62,959 nt of DNA, taken from the NCBI GenBank assembly GCA_016735295.1, contig JAERRU010000010.1:1-62959 (forward strand), written 5' to 3'. A model generated the notes under the pieces. The model saw nothing but the letters and a program-made list of their open reading frames with translations, was not told the origin of the DNA and did no database searches. Shown here piece by piece: positions 28,301-36,700 of this stretch. The stretch comes from SAR324 cluster bacterium (GTDB taxonomy: Bacteria > SAR324 > XYD2-FULL-50-16 > JAERRU01). Each line of letters starts with the position of its first letter. Position 1 is the first letter of the stretch. Position numbers and translations under genes: made by a program.

Positions 28301-29099
28301 AAAAATTGCTAAACCTCGTGTATTAATTTTAGTTTTTCCAGGAACTAATTCAGAATATGATACTTCTCGAGCTTTTGAAAAAGCGGGGGCAGTGGTGCAA
28401 GAATTGGTATTTATCAATTTATCACAAGCAGATTTAAATCAGAGCATTCAAAACATAGTAACTGAGTTAGCAAAGTCACAAATACTAGTTATTCCAGGCG
28501 GTTTTTCTCTGGCTGATGAGCCCGCTGGTGCGGGAAAATTTATCGCAACTCTATTTTTAAATCCTAAAATTAAAGAGGCGATAACTAAATTTTTACAAGA
28601 AGATAAATTAATTCTAGGCATTTGCAACGGATTTCAAGCACTTATCAAATCAGGATTGCTTCCTTATGGAAAAATACAAAAGCCCACTATGGCAGAGCCC
28701 ACATTAAGTTTTAATTTAAGTGCAAGGCACGTAGCAAAAATAGTTACTACAAAAATTATTTCCACCACATCTCCATGGTATAAAGGTGCTAAAGGAAATT
28801 ATAATGTGGCTATATCTCACTCAGAAGGTCGTTTTGCGATGACCAAAAAAACTGCTACAATCTTATTAAAAAACAAACAAATAGCTGAGGCGTACATAGA
28901 TAATCAAGGAAAATATGCCACCGAGTACCCATTTAACCCTAACGGATCTGATTTATCGGTAGAAGCCATTACCAGCAAGTGTGGAAAAATTTTAGGGAAA
29001 ATGGGTCACGCAGAAAGAGCCGGCCAGCATATTTTTAAGAATATAACAGGAAAATATAGTTTATTCATATTTAAAAATGGGGTAGATTATTTCTCATAA
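25326..29099 (+). CDS. purL: Phosphoribosylformylglycinamidine synthase, single-chain form
   Basis: This enzyme makes FGAM from FGAR, ATP and glutamine. At 1257 residues it combines the synthase and glutaminase in one chain. The N-terminal part has YWSDHCRH near residue 228, in the form I associate with the Clostridium/Bacteroides-type long PurL; E. coli has ANSEHCRH. ATP-binding regions with ETHNHPTEIEPF and GGVVRDP follow. The C-terminal class I amidotransferase starts VLILVFPGTNSE and has the nucleophile C1100 in GICNGFQAL and a His in SHSEGRF. The gene heads the pur operon; no separate purQ or purS is needed. Confidence 0.95.
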   Translation: MVNNSNNTNTTNQHPPFFRFFIKKKPSHDQRSKLIKKEITRILGGQKIKKVSLIQIYDLKGFDYFSANKLCQLVLKDSTQDEAIEKPNIKEPSFITEFLPGKYDQTAHAVKQLAQLIFGFTSYEIKTSLLYLLEGQVSDKDMSLVKSYYINPLEVRTKDLTKNPFITINPVKPSEEIIDLNQDLSKIKENLKLSMSLESLSLTKEYFLDIEKRSPSKLTLKFLDAYWSDHCRHITFASKISKISFSSANTDFSAKVKTKLTDIITEFTKDSKHISKENGDKPLTLMDLATTATKVLHQAGDIPNLDQSPENNACSFKVELDIEGKKVPWLIMFKNETHNHPTEIEPFSGAQTCVGGVVRDPLSGRSYVYQAIRVSGGANPNEHINKTLKGKLPLIKLIRDSARGFSSYGNQIGLATSLVREVFHQGYRAKRLECGLTVGAAPEANIIRISPAIGDAIIIVGGKTGNDGVGGAAGSSKLQKKDATQNLTSEVQRGDPIAERKIQRLFKIKEVSQIIKKCNDCGAGGVSVAAAELADGVQIELADLPTKYDGLTDYELALSESQERMLVVVEQKNVQLFLKQAQKENLIAVSIGSITGKKKLEINWKGQNRISLANNFLASGGFIGEVNATIKLPKRHPLKENINSSSNILKYWVNQLSKIETASQQSLGEMFDFSIGKSTVLAPYGGKYQLTPCEASVVKIDSKSDQATAVSFGFDAHLSDKSPFHGGAWAVIDSLAKLVALGANRKRVYLTFQEYFEKLTNEISWGKPLAALLGAYWAQKAFKIAAIGGKDSMSGTYYDIKVPPTLISFAVSVVSSELVVSPEFKRSGSNLYLFESPLSEEGLPEPTALKKGFDLIHKLIKKGKILSAQALAGKSLATTISQQSFGNKIGVELDLGVVEFQNLFRPRYGAIVIEVSHKLTEINFEKIGTTQASPFIKVAKEGLLLLDDLIQAWQKPFLKIFPKPINSRLNFADVKPANIQSHSDILPVYKPVKIAKPRVLILVFPGTNSEYDTSRAFEKAGAVVQELVFINLSQADLNQSIQNIVTELAKSQILVIPGGFSLADEPAGAGKFIATLFLNPKIKEAITKFLQEDKLILGICNGFQALIKSGLLPYGKIQKPTMAEPTLSFNLSARHVAKIVTTKIISTTSPWYKGAKGNYNVAISHSEGRFAMTKKTATILLKNKQIAEAYIDNQGKYATEYPFNPNGSDLSVEAITSKCGKILGKMGHAERAGQHIFKNITGKYSLFIFKNGVDYFS

Positions 29100-29165
29100 A
29101 ACTTCATATTAACGATATATTTAATAATTTATTAATAAACATAACCTTTACCAAATATTAGCAAT

Positions 29166-29660
29166 ATGAGTGGTCAAAAAAAAACACCAGTGGCTATTTT
29201 TATCGGAAGCACCAGCGATCTTGATAAAATTAAACCAGCGACTAGCTGCCTCAAAAACTTTTCAATTGATTATTTAGCCTACATAATCTCCGCCCACCGA
29301 GGACCCGAACTATTAGAAGAAAAGGTGAAACAGCTAGGAGATCATCAAGTTCAAGTGATAATAGCCGCCGCAGGTATGTCGGCACATTTAGCGGGAGTAA
29401 TTGCTTCTAAGACTTGGCAGCCTGTGATAGGCCTTCCATTAAGCGGGGGTTTTTTGGGGTTAGACGCCCTTTTGTCTATGACCCAAATGCCTAGCCAAAT
29501 ACCAGTAGCCACAGTGGCGATAGATGGGGCAGTTAACGCTGCTATGCTGGCGGTGCAAATTTTGGCCAGTAATGATAATAATTTAAAGGAAAAGATAATT
29601 AAGCACCGAAAAGAATTAGCTAATAGCTTTAATAAACTTAATCAAGGACAAGCATTTTAA
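29166..29660 (+). CDS. purE: N5-carboxyaminoimidazole ribonucleotide mutase
   Basis: PurE class I rearranges N5-CAIR to CAIR. The 164-residue protein has GSTSDL (about 14-19), SAHRGPE (about 42-48), AAAGMSAHLAGVIAS and PVIGLPL, all typical. The mobile loop LLSMTQMPSQIPVATV matches class I enzymes. These usually work with PurK, which is not in this window. The gene lies 66 bases after purL. Confidence 0.94.
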   Translation: MSGQKKTPVAIFIGSTSDLDKIKPATSCLKNFSIDYLAYIISAHRGPELLEEKVKQLGDHQVQVIIAAAGMSAHLAGVIASKTWQPVIGLPLSGGFLGLDALLSMTQMPSQIPVATVAIDGAVNAAMLAVQILASNDNNLKEKIIKHRKELANSFNKLNQGQAF

Positions 29661-29672
29661 TTTTTATAATTA

Positions 29673-30389
29673 ATGAATATTAAAAAAGAATTACTTTACG
29701 AAGGAAAAGCAAAAAAAGTTTTTGCAACCAGCAATCCCAATGAGGTTATAGTTGAATTTAAAGATGACATCACAGCTTTTAATAAGCAAAAGCAATCTCA
29801 AATCGCGGGCAAAGGAGAGATAAACAATCAAATAACGGCAATTATATTTACTTATCTTGCCGAAAAAGGCTTATCAACTCATTTTAAAAAGGTTATCTCA
29901 TCAAATGATCAACTTTGTACCAAGGTAAGCATTTTTCCTATTGAGGTGATAGTAAGAAATTTAGTTGCTGGTAGCTTGGCTAAAAGGCTTGACATTAAAG
30001 AAGGCACTGAGGTGAAGCATCCTATTTTTGAATTATCTTATAAAAATGACCGCCTAGGTGACCCACTGTTGACTGATTCTCACGCTACTGCGGTAGGGTT
30101 AGTTAGCAAAGAAATTTTAGCTAAAATTTATGAAAGTGCGGCTAAAGTGAATAAATATTTAAGTGAGCTTTTAGCCAAAAGCAATATCTTGTTAGTAGAT
30201 TTTAAAATTGAATATGGGCAAGATAATAACGGTAATTTGTTGTTAGCCGATGAAATAAGCCCCGATACTTGCCGTTTTTGGGATAAAGACACTCACTATA
30301 AGCTAGATAAAGATAGATTTCGTAAAAGTTTGGGCAAAGAATTTGCAGCCTATCAAGAAATATTAAACCGGCTAACAAAACAAAATTAG
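29673..30389 (+). CDS. purC: SAICAR synthetase
   Basis: PurC joins CAIR with aspartate using ATP. The 238-residue protein shows LYEGKAKKVF (about 8-17), FKDDITAFN (about 30-38), IEVIVRNLVAGSL and EISPDTCRFWD, all family hallmarks. The length is normal for the short bacterial form. It starts 12 bases after the purE stop and ends four bases before purF. Confidence 0.96.
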   Translation: MNIKKELLYEGKAKKVFATSNPNEVIVEFKDDITAFNKQKQSQIAGKGEINNQITAIIFTYLAEKGLSTHFKKVISSNDQLCTKVSIFPIEVIVRNLVAGSLAKRLDIKEGTEVKHPIFELSYKNDRLGDPLLTDSHATAVGLVSKEILAKIYESAAKVNKYLSELLAKSNILLVDFKIEYGQDNNGNLLLADEISPDTCRFWDKDTHYKLDKDRFRKSLGKEFAAYQEILNRLTKQN

Positions 30390-30393
30390 CCAA

Positions 30394-31773
30394 ATGGATA
30401 AACCCAAAGAGGCTTGCGGAGTTATGGGGATAAGCTCTCCTAGTAAATCTTCGCTAGGAAAATTATGCTATCTAGGATTGATATCACTACAACACAGGGG
30501 GCAAGATAGTGCTGGTATTACGATATCTACAAATGGAAAACTAAAAACTGAAAAAGCGTTAGGCTTAGTAACCGAAGCTTTTCGAGGTAAAGACACATCT
30601 AGTTGGGTAGGAGAAGTGGTGATAGGCCATACTAGATACTCAACTACAGGAGAAGTTTCATTGGTTAATTCTCAACCAGTAGAAAGGGTTTTTGGATCTA
30701 ATACTATCGCCTTGGCTCATAACGGAAATTTAATAAATACAGCCGAGCTAAAAGAATTATTAAAAAACGAAGGGGAGGAGCTTAAAACCTCAACTGATTC
30801 AGAGATTATATTGGCATTAATCACTAAAAATGCCCATAAAGGGTTAGTTGAGGCTGTTACCTTAGCGATGAATTTAGTGAAAGGCTCTTTTTCATTAGTA
30901 ATAATAAGCGGTAATAAGCTAATAGGCGTGAGAGATAGTTGGGGGATAAGGCCTCTTTGTTTGGGTGTTTTAGATGATGGGAGCTACGCCTTAGCTTCAG
31001 AGAGCTGCGCTATTGATGTGATTGGGGGAAAGCTTATCCGAGATGTTAATCCTGGAGAAATAATTGTTTTAGAATCAAATACTGCTAAAAAAGAAGTTGA
31101 GTTAAGTGCGCATAAATATTCTAAAGATAAGGTTCAAGCCCCATGTGCGTTTGAAAGTATTTACTTTTCAAGGCCAGATAGTGTGATGAGAGGGCAAGAG
31201 CTATTTCAATTTAGAAAGGAATGTGGCCGGCTTTTATATAATCAATCACCAATTAAAGCTGATTTAGTGCTAGGCGTGCCCGATTCAGGCATTGCTGCTG
31301 CTATTGGTGTGTCGGAAGAATCTGGGATAGCTTTTTCTTTGGGATTAATAAAAAATAAATACTTAGGGCGAAGCTTTATAGAGCCAACTGAAGAGATGAG
31401 AAAGCACCTAGTATCATTAAAATTTAACCCTTTGCGTAGTGAAATTGATAATAAGAGAATCCTGTTGGTTGATGATTCTTTGGTGCGCGGCACTACCAGC
31501 AAAAAATTAATAGATATATTGCGTAAAGCTGGAGCAGCGGAAGTGCACCTTTATAGCGCTTCTCCTCCGGTGAAGCATCCTTGCTTTTTTGGCATTGATT
31601 TACCCACAAAAAAAGACTTAATTGCGGTTAGGTTGTCTTCGGTGGAAAAAATATGCAGTAAAATCGGGGCAGATTCATTAACTTATCTTTCACTAGAAAA
31701 TTTAAGCCAGGCACTAGGTGGGGAAAGCCACTGTGCGGGTTGTTTTTCTGGGACATACCCTAAGTTAGATTGA
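30394..31773 (+). CDS. purF: Amidophosphoribosyltransferase
   Basis: PurF catalyses the first committed purine step, PRPP to phosphoribosylamine. The 459-residue protein has a short propeptide (MDKPKEA) before the nucleophile C8 in ACGVMG, which would be exposed by cleavage, followed by the Ntn glutaminase domain with LQHRGQDSAGI. The PRPP motif is ILLVDDSLVRGTT (about 350-362). The C-terminal SHCAGCFSGTYP resembles the iron-sulfur ligand region of Bacillus-type PurF, suggesting an oxygen-sensitive [4Fe-4S] form. Confidence 0.96.
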   Translation: MDKPKEACGVMGISSPSKSSLGKLCYLGLISLQHRGQDSAGITISTNGKLKTEKALGLVTEAFRGKDTSSWVGEVVIGHTRYSTTGEVSLVNSQPVERVFGSNTIALAHNGNLINTAELKELLKNEGEELKTSTDSEIILALITKNAHKGLVEAVTLAMNLVKGSFSLVIISGNKLIGVRDSWGIRPLCLGVLDDGSYALASESCAIDVIGGKLIRDVNPGEIIVLESNTAKKEVELSAHKYSKDKVQAPCAFESIYFSRPDSVMRGQELFQFRKECGRLLYNQSPIKADLVLGVPDSGIAAAIGVSEESGIAFSLGLIKNKYLGRSFIEPTEEMRKHLVSLKFNPLRSEIDNKRILLVDDSLVRGTTSKKLIDILRKAGAAEVHLYSASPPVKHPCFFGIDLPTKKDLIAVRLSSVEKICSKIGADSLTYLSLENLSQALGGESHCAGCFSGTYPKLD

Positions 31774-31871
31774 TAAATATAATTAGGATTAAATAATAAA
31801 ATAATAAAATAACAAAATAGATCTAATATAAAGGCATATTTATTTATTTATTTTCAGATAACTAAAACTAT

Positions 31872-32858
31872 ATGACTGATAACCATAAACTAAGCGATAA
31901 TGAAATTATTGTCGCATCAATTAAAAAACAAGTAGAGCAAACACAACACCCTCAAGTGTTAAGTGGTATAGGCGGCTTTGCGGCTGTTTATGACTTTTCG
32001 GGCTATAAAAATGCAGCCCTAGTTACTAGCACAGACGGAGTAGGGACTAAAACCAAGTTAGCCCAAAGAAGTGAGCACTACCACACTATCGGCGTGGACG
32101 CTGTTGCTATGTGCGTTAATGATATAATTTGCCACGGAGCGAAACCATTATTTTTTTTAGATTATATTGCCGCTAATCAGCTTAAAAAAGAAACAATAGA
32201 GCCCATCATAGCGGGCATAATAGATGGTTGCCAGCAGGCTAATTGCCCTCTTATTGGTGGTGAAAGTGCTCAAATGCCGGGTGTATATTTACCTACAGAA
32301 TATGATGTAGCAGGATTTACGGTTGGGGTGGTGGATAAAGATAAGGTTATTGATGGAAAAAAGGTGGCAAATGGAGACGCTATTATAGGTATAGCCTCAT
32401 CTGGTGTGCATAGCAACGGCATGACATTAATTAGATCAATTTTTGCAGAAAACTTTAATCAAAATTTTGCTGGTAAAAAGTTACTAGATATTCTGTTAAC
32501 TCCTACTAAGATATATGTAAAAACTATTTTAGAGTTAGTGGATAAATTTTCTATAAATGCATGTGCTCATATTACTGGCGGAGGGTTAATTGAGAATGTG
32601 CCTCGGTTAATCCCAGATAAATTTTGTGCAAGAATCTTTAAGAAAAATATTCCTAATTTACCCATATTTGATCTTATCAAAGCTCAAGGAGTCACGGACG
32701 ATGAAATGTGGAGCACTTTTAATATGGGGGTAGGCTTTGTGTTGATAGTGCCTAAAGAGCAGGCAACTTCTGTTATAGATGTTGCTACTAAAGCAAATGA
32801 ACGGGCTTTTTTAATAGGAGAAATAGTAACAGAAAAAAATAAAATAGAGCTAGTTTAA
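31872..32858 (+). CDS. purM: Phosphoribosylformylglycinamidine cyclo-ligase
   Basis: PurM closes the imidazole ring to give AIR. The 328-residue protein has the ATP-binding SGIGGFAAVYDF region, STDGVGTKTKLA (about 53-64), the GVDAVAMCVNDIICHGAKPLFFLDY block and HITGGGLIENVPRL. It follows purF after a 98-base AT-rich gap, the largest in the operon, which might hold an internal promoter, although I see no clear one. Confidence 0.96.
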   Translation: MTDNHKLSDNEIIVASIKKQVEQTQHPQVLSGIGGFAAVYDFSGYKNAALVTSTDGVGTKTKLAQRSEHYHTIGVDAVAMCVNDIICHGAKPLFFLDYIAANQLKKETIEPIIAGIIDGCQQANCPLIGGESAQMPGVYLPTEYDVAGFTVGVVDKDKVIDGKKVANGDAIIGIASSGVHSNGMTLIRSIFAENFNQNFAGKKLLDILLTPTKIYVKTILELVDKFSINACAHITGGGLIENVPRLIPDKFCARIFKKNIPNLPIFDLIKAQGVTDDEMWSTFNMGVGFVLIVPKEQATSVIDVATKANERAFLIGEIVTEKNKIELV

Positions 32859-32879
32859 TCTTGGGATAATTCTTTCAAA

Positions 32880-33518
32880 ATGAGATTAGAAGGTGAGGCA
32901 AAAAAAGTAAATTTTGGAGTAGTAGTTTTGGTGTCGGGAGAAGGGACTAATTTACAGCATCTAATTGACCATCAAAAACAACTAAATTTTGAATTATTGG
33001 CAGTAATAGCAGACAGAGATTGCTACGCCCTAGAAAGAGCTAAGAAAGCTAAGATAGCCTTTACTAAATTTGATAGCCGAAAAAATAGCCCACAAGATAA
33101 TCAACAAAATAGCCAAACACTTTCTCAAAAAATAGCCGAATTTTTGGCTAAGGATAAATTTAAGGAAAAGATAAATTTAGTTATTTTAGCGGGATTTTTA
33201 TCCATTTTAAGCGAACAAATGTTAACTCCCTTTGAAGGTAAAATAATTAATAGCCATCCCTCGCTATTGCCTCTTTATGGAGGAAGTGGGATGTATGGGC
33301 TTCATGTTCATAAAGCGGTGCTTAAAGATGGTTGCAAAGAAACGGGATGTAGCATTCATCATGTAAATTCAACTATTGATGGCGGTAAGGTGATTTTACA
33401 AAAAACTATAGCAATTAACGCAGATGAAACCCCACAGAGCATGCAAAAAAAAGTGCAAGCCAAAGAAAGAGAGGCCTTGCTAGAAGTAATTACAAAATTT
33501 AAGCGGAACTCTCTTTAG
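32880..33518 (+). CDS. purN: Phosphoribosylglycinamide formyltransferase
   Basis: PurN transfers a formyl group from 10-formyl-THF to GAR. The 212-residue protein has VLVSGEGTNLQHLI (about 17-30) and the catalytic set in LAGFLSILS, INSHPSLLP (Asn and His) and STIDGG (Asp). The loop after SLLP, LYGGSGMYGLHVHKAV, matches my memory of the Bacteroidetes-like PurN version with an inserted Met-Tyr-Gly. This fits the foreign look of purL. The gene starts 21 bases after purM. Confidence 0.94.
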   Translation: MRLEGEAKKVNFGVVVLVSGEGTNLQHLIDHQKQLNFELLAVIADRDCYALERAKKAKIAFTKFDSRKNSPQDNQQNSQTLSQKIAEFLAKDKFKEKINLVILAGFLSILSEQMLTPFEGKIINSHPSLLPLYGGSGMYGLHVHKAVLKDGCKETGCSIHHVNSTIDGGKVILQKTIAINADETPQSMQKKVQAKEREALLEVITKFKRNSL

Positions 33519-33583
33519 TGCGGTAAATTAGATAAAATTTATCTTTAAATCTAATAGCCTTAAAATAAAATAAAATAAAAAAA

Positions 33584-34876
33584 ATGAAAATATTAATTAC
33601 AGGTCAAGGAGGTCGGGAGCATGCTCTTGCTTGGTCTTTTGCCAAAGACCCTCAAGTTTCTAAAATATACATAGCCCCAGGCAATGGGGGGACTGCTCTA
33701 GAAGCTAAGTGCGTTAATATTGCTTATCAAAATAAAGAGCAATTACTTAAATTTGCGATTGATAATAAAATAAATTTTACCTTTATTGGTGCTGAAGACT
33801 TGCTAGCTGATGGGGTGGTGGATCTTTTTAAGGAACAGGGATTAAAAATTTTTGGACCAACTAAAAAGCAAGCCCAGCTTGAAAGTAGTAAATATTTTGC
33901 CAAAAAATTTATGCAAAAATTTAACATAAAAACCCCCGCCTATATTCGATTTTCTGATTCGCAAGCAGCGATTAATCACATAAAATCACTGGCAGATGAT
34001 GATTTTCCATTAATAATTAAGGCAGATGGCCTAGCGGCAGGAAAGGGGGTTATTATCGCTAAAAATAAGCTAGAGGCTAGCGACGCCATCAAGCGGATAA
34101 TGGTAGACAAAAGCTTTGGCATAGCTGGTAATTTAATTTTAATAGAAGAATATTTAACTGGAGTTGAAGCCTCTATTTTAGCTTTATGCGATGGAGATAC
34201 TATATTACCCCTGCCCAGTGCAAAAGACCATAAAAGAATTGGTGAAGGAGATAGTGGAGAAAATACGGGAGGCATGGGGGTGATTTCTCCTAATCCTTTA
34301 TTGAGTGAGGCACAAAATCAAAATTTTATTAAAGGTGTTTTGCAACCCACGCTAGATGGAATAAAACAAAATAACTGGGATTTTGTGGGGGTGATATTTT
34401 TTGGCTTAATGATTGTTAAAGATGAAGTATATCTTTTAGAATATAATGTCAGAATGGGCGACCCAGAAACGCAAAGCGTGTTGATGCTATTAGAAGAGCC
34501 CTTTACTAAGGTTGTGGAAAGTGCCTTTCATAAAAATCTTAAAAATTTCACTTTACGCATTAAAAAGGGGTACTCATGTTGTGTAGTGAGCTCATCAGGG
34601 GGCTATCCTGGTAATTATAAGAGTGGTGAGCTAATTGAGTGGGAGAACAAGAGCGATAATTTCACACAAGAAACAAATAACCAAAAGGTATTTGTGGCGG
34701 GTGCAAGTTTAAAAAAAGATAACCATCTTTATACTAGCGGAGGGCGTGTGTTAGGTAGTGTTGCGGTGGCACCAGAGCTTGAGATGGCGAGGGAAAAATC
34801 TTTATCTCAATTAGCTAAAATAAATTTTAAAAAACAGTATTTTCGCCGAGATATAGGCCGATTACCTAATTCATAG
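33584..34876 (+). CDS. purD: Phosphoribosylamine-glycine ligase
   Basis: PurD couples phosphoribosylamine with glycine using ATP. The 430-residue ATP-grasp protein has MKILITGQGGREHALAW at the N-terminus, the ATP-binding KADGLAAGKGVIIA (about 146-159), SAKDHKRIGEGDSGENTGGMG and YNVRMGDPETQ. It is the last gene of the seven-gene pur run and converges on the UGPase gene. No purH, purK or purB is in the window. Confidence 0.96.
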   Translation: MKILITGQGGREHALAWSFAKDPQVSKIYIAPGNGGTALEAKCVNIAYQNKEQLLKFAIDNKINFTFIGAEDLLADGVVDLFKEQGLKIFGPTKKQAQLESSKYFAKKFMQKFNIKTPAYIRFSDSQAAINHIKSLADDDFPLIIKADGLAAGKGVIIAKNKLEASDAIKRIMVDKSFGIAGNLILIEEYLTGVEASILALCDGDTILPLPSAKDHKRIGEGDSGENTGGMGVISPNPLLSEAQNQNFIKGVLQPTLDGIKQNNWDFVGVIFFGLMIVKDEVYLLEYNVRMGDPETQSVLMLLEEPFTKVVESAFHKNLKNFTLRIKKGYSCCVVSSSGGYPGNYKSGELIEWENKSDNFTQETNNQKVFVAGASLKKDNHLYTSGGRVLGSVAVAPELEMAREKSLSQLAKINFKKQYFRRDIGRLPNS

Positions 34877-35002
34877 TTTAGCAAAACTAAGGAACTGGGC
34901 AGATAGCAAAAGAAACGTCTATCCCCAAAAAACGCATACCTTAAAAAATAATATCTTTTTGCCACACCCAACCATTTAATCATAATTTTTCGCGATTCTA
35001 GC

Positions 35003-36373
35003 TTAACAAAATGAGATGCTCTGATCAGCTAGCAAGGAGCCGCTAGGAATAATAATCGGTTTGTCTTTAGCGATTATTTTAACTCGCCCCTTGAGAGTGA
35101 TATTACTTGAAAACCAAACATTTCCAGTGATGCTTAATGACTCTAGATCAAGTATATTGGGGATTGTGGGGAGTCTTTTTTGATAATCTTTTATGTTGTA
35201 AAAATATTTGCCTAGTTGGATTAATGGTAGCTGGTCTGATTTTCTTTGTTGGTTATTAATTAAATAGCCATTTTTAAGAGTAAACAAATTAGATTGAATT
35301 AAAAATAAATCATCACAACTTTTTACTGGTAAAAACCTGCTCTTATCAACTAGCAGCAATTTAGCAGAGTCAAAACAGCTTATCGCTGAGCCCATAGCAG
35401 TTTCTAATTGAATAATATCTTCCCCTTGGATAGTTTTTTTATTAACAATAATGGGTAAATTTAAATTACCCTTAGCTTGTAAATTGATTAAACTAGGAAG
35501 ATGTATCCAAATATTATTAGTATTAAATGGTAAGCATTGCTGTGGTTTGGTGAATTTATCTAAGAACGGGCTACTAAGTTGAGATATTTCTGCTAAAGCA
35601 ATCTTACCTGCTAAATTTTTCACTAAAACCCCACCCTTTTTATCGCTAATGGTTTGGGGGGTTACTTCCATTAAAAAGCTAATTTTATTTTTTATTATCC
35701 AACTTAAAATTCTAAAATCTATGCTAGCAGAGAGGTTGTCAGAATTAGAAATAAACATATAGTCTTGACCAGATTTTATTAAATTCTTTGCTAAATCATT
35801 TTGTAATAACGCGGAAAAAATATTACCATGACCAGGGGGGTAATAAGCGTGATCAGCAAATTTATTTAAATCGAGGGGCAGTAAAGATTTTGCGTTAATT
35901 CTAGGATACTTATCTTGCTGAAAATGGACGATAGGTAGGCTGTAATTTTTAGTTATATTAACGCTTTGATGATGGGTATAAAAGCTATTCATTAAAGCAA
36001 ATTTAATGTTAGTTTCATATTGTTTATTTAATGATGATATTTGCTCTAATGTCAGGTCTAAAAAGGAATCATCACCTTTAACTTTAATAGATGATTTAGC
36101 ATTTAAACAGCCCATACTAGTGCCTAAACCTCCATTTAATTTAACCACCACTAGGCGAGATAATAATTTTTTTCTTTGGCTCATCAAGGGAGAGGGCAGA
36201 TCGATTAATTTAGTTATATTTTCATCAACAAGAGAGCCTATTGATGATGACATAGTGGATTTATTTTTATTAATGATAAATTCATTATAAAGATCTAAAA
36301 AACCTGATCTTTGCAGAGAATTTAAATCATAAGAAAGCAATATTTCTGAAATAGAGCTATGATTGCTGCTCAC
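35003..36373 (-). CDS. UTP-glucose-1-phosphate uridylyltransferase, eukaryote-type
   Basis: This enzyme makes UDP-glucose. The 456-residue protein belongs to the eukaryotic UDPGP family, not the unrelated bacterial GalU family. It has VVKLNGGLGTSMG (76-88), a LDLTLEQI-LNKQY-LMNSF run (about 100-125), YPPGHGN, ISNSDNLSA, MEVTPQT, KGG and FNTNNIWIHL. The C-terminal quarter, with LESLSITGNVWF and ITLKGRVKIIA, is the short beta-helix tail of these enzymes. Length is near the eukaryotic 470-510. It is a lone minus-strand gene between the pur operon and the ArsR-like gene. Confidence 0.93.
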   Translation of the reverse strand: MSSNHSSISEILLSYDLNSLQRSGFLDLYNEFIINKNKSTMSSSIGSLVDENITKLIDLPSPLMSQRKKLLSRLVVVKLNGGLGTSMGCLNAKSSIKVKGDDSFLDLTLEQISSLNKQYETNIKFALMNSFYTHHQSVNITKNYSLPIVHFQQDKYPRINAKSLLPLDLNKFADHAYYPPGHGNIFSALLQNDLAKNLIKSGQDYMFISNSDNLSASIDFRILSWIIKNKISFLMEVTPQTISDKKGGVLVKNLAGKIALAEISQLSSPFLDKFTKPQQCLPFNTNNIWIHLPSLINLQAKGNLNLPIIVNKKTIQGEDIIQLETAMGSAISCFDSAKLLLVDKSRFLPVKSCDDLFLIQSNLFTLKNGYLINNQQRKSDQLPLIQLGKYFYNIKDYQKRLPTIPNILDLESLSITGNVWFSSNITLKGRVKIIAKDKPIIIPSGSLLADQSISFC

Positions 36374-36502
36374 TTTAATAAATGATTAAAGATTAAATTT
36401 ATCGGTGGGCTATATTTGATTAAATATCGGCACAATGTGGCAAATTAATTTATGGTAACCACTAACCATTCTAAATCAAATGAATTTTTTTAAACATATA
36501 GA

Positions 36503-36572
36503 ATCTTATATAAGATAGCTCATATAAATTGTTGCTTATTTTTTGTTTTTCTCTACTTTATATAAAGTAGAG
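36503..36572. promoter_or_regulatory. Two related palindromes, candidate ArsR-family operators
   Basis: ATCTTATATAAGAT (36503-36516) is a perfect 14-bp palindrome. Bases 36551-36572 form a perfect 22-bp palindrome with half-site CTCTACTTTAT. Both share a TTATATAA core flanked by CT/AG-type arms, and their centres are 52 bp apart, about five helical turns. ArsR/BigR repressors bind such AT-rich dyads upstream of their own genes, so autoregulation by the gene at 36701 is the simplest reading. Confidence 0.55.
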
Positions 36573-36587
36573 TAAAATTGTTTAATT

Positions 36588-36631
36588 TTTATCATATTTT
36601 CATCATAATAAGCTAATGAAAATATGATAAA
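36588..36631. repeat. 16-bp perfect inverted repeat upstream of the ArsR-like gene
   Basis: TTTATCATATTTTCAT (36588-36603) is the exact reverse complement of 36616-36631, with a 12-base loop. As RNA it is a strong hairpin 70 bases before the ArsR-like start codon. No long U-run follows on the plus strand, so it is more likely an operator or leader structure than a simple terminator. Confidence 0.75.
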
Positions 36632-36700
36632 GGTTGCCTCTATGTAGTAAAGAATAAAACATATGTGTTATAAATAAAAAAAAACTAAGCATGGGAAGTT

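Larger units (their letters stand above)
36374..36700. other. 327-base intergenic region with three dyads
   Basis: This stretch separates the divergent UGPase and ArsR-like genes. It contains no gene that I can support. It holds two related palindromes (36503-36516 and 36551-36572) and a long inverted repeat (36588-36631), listed separately. Confidence 0.8.
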
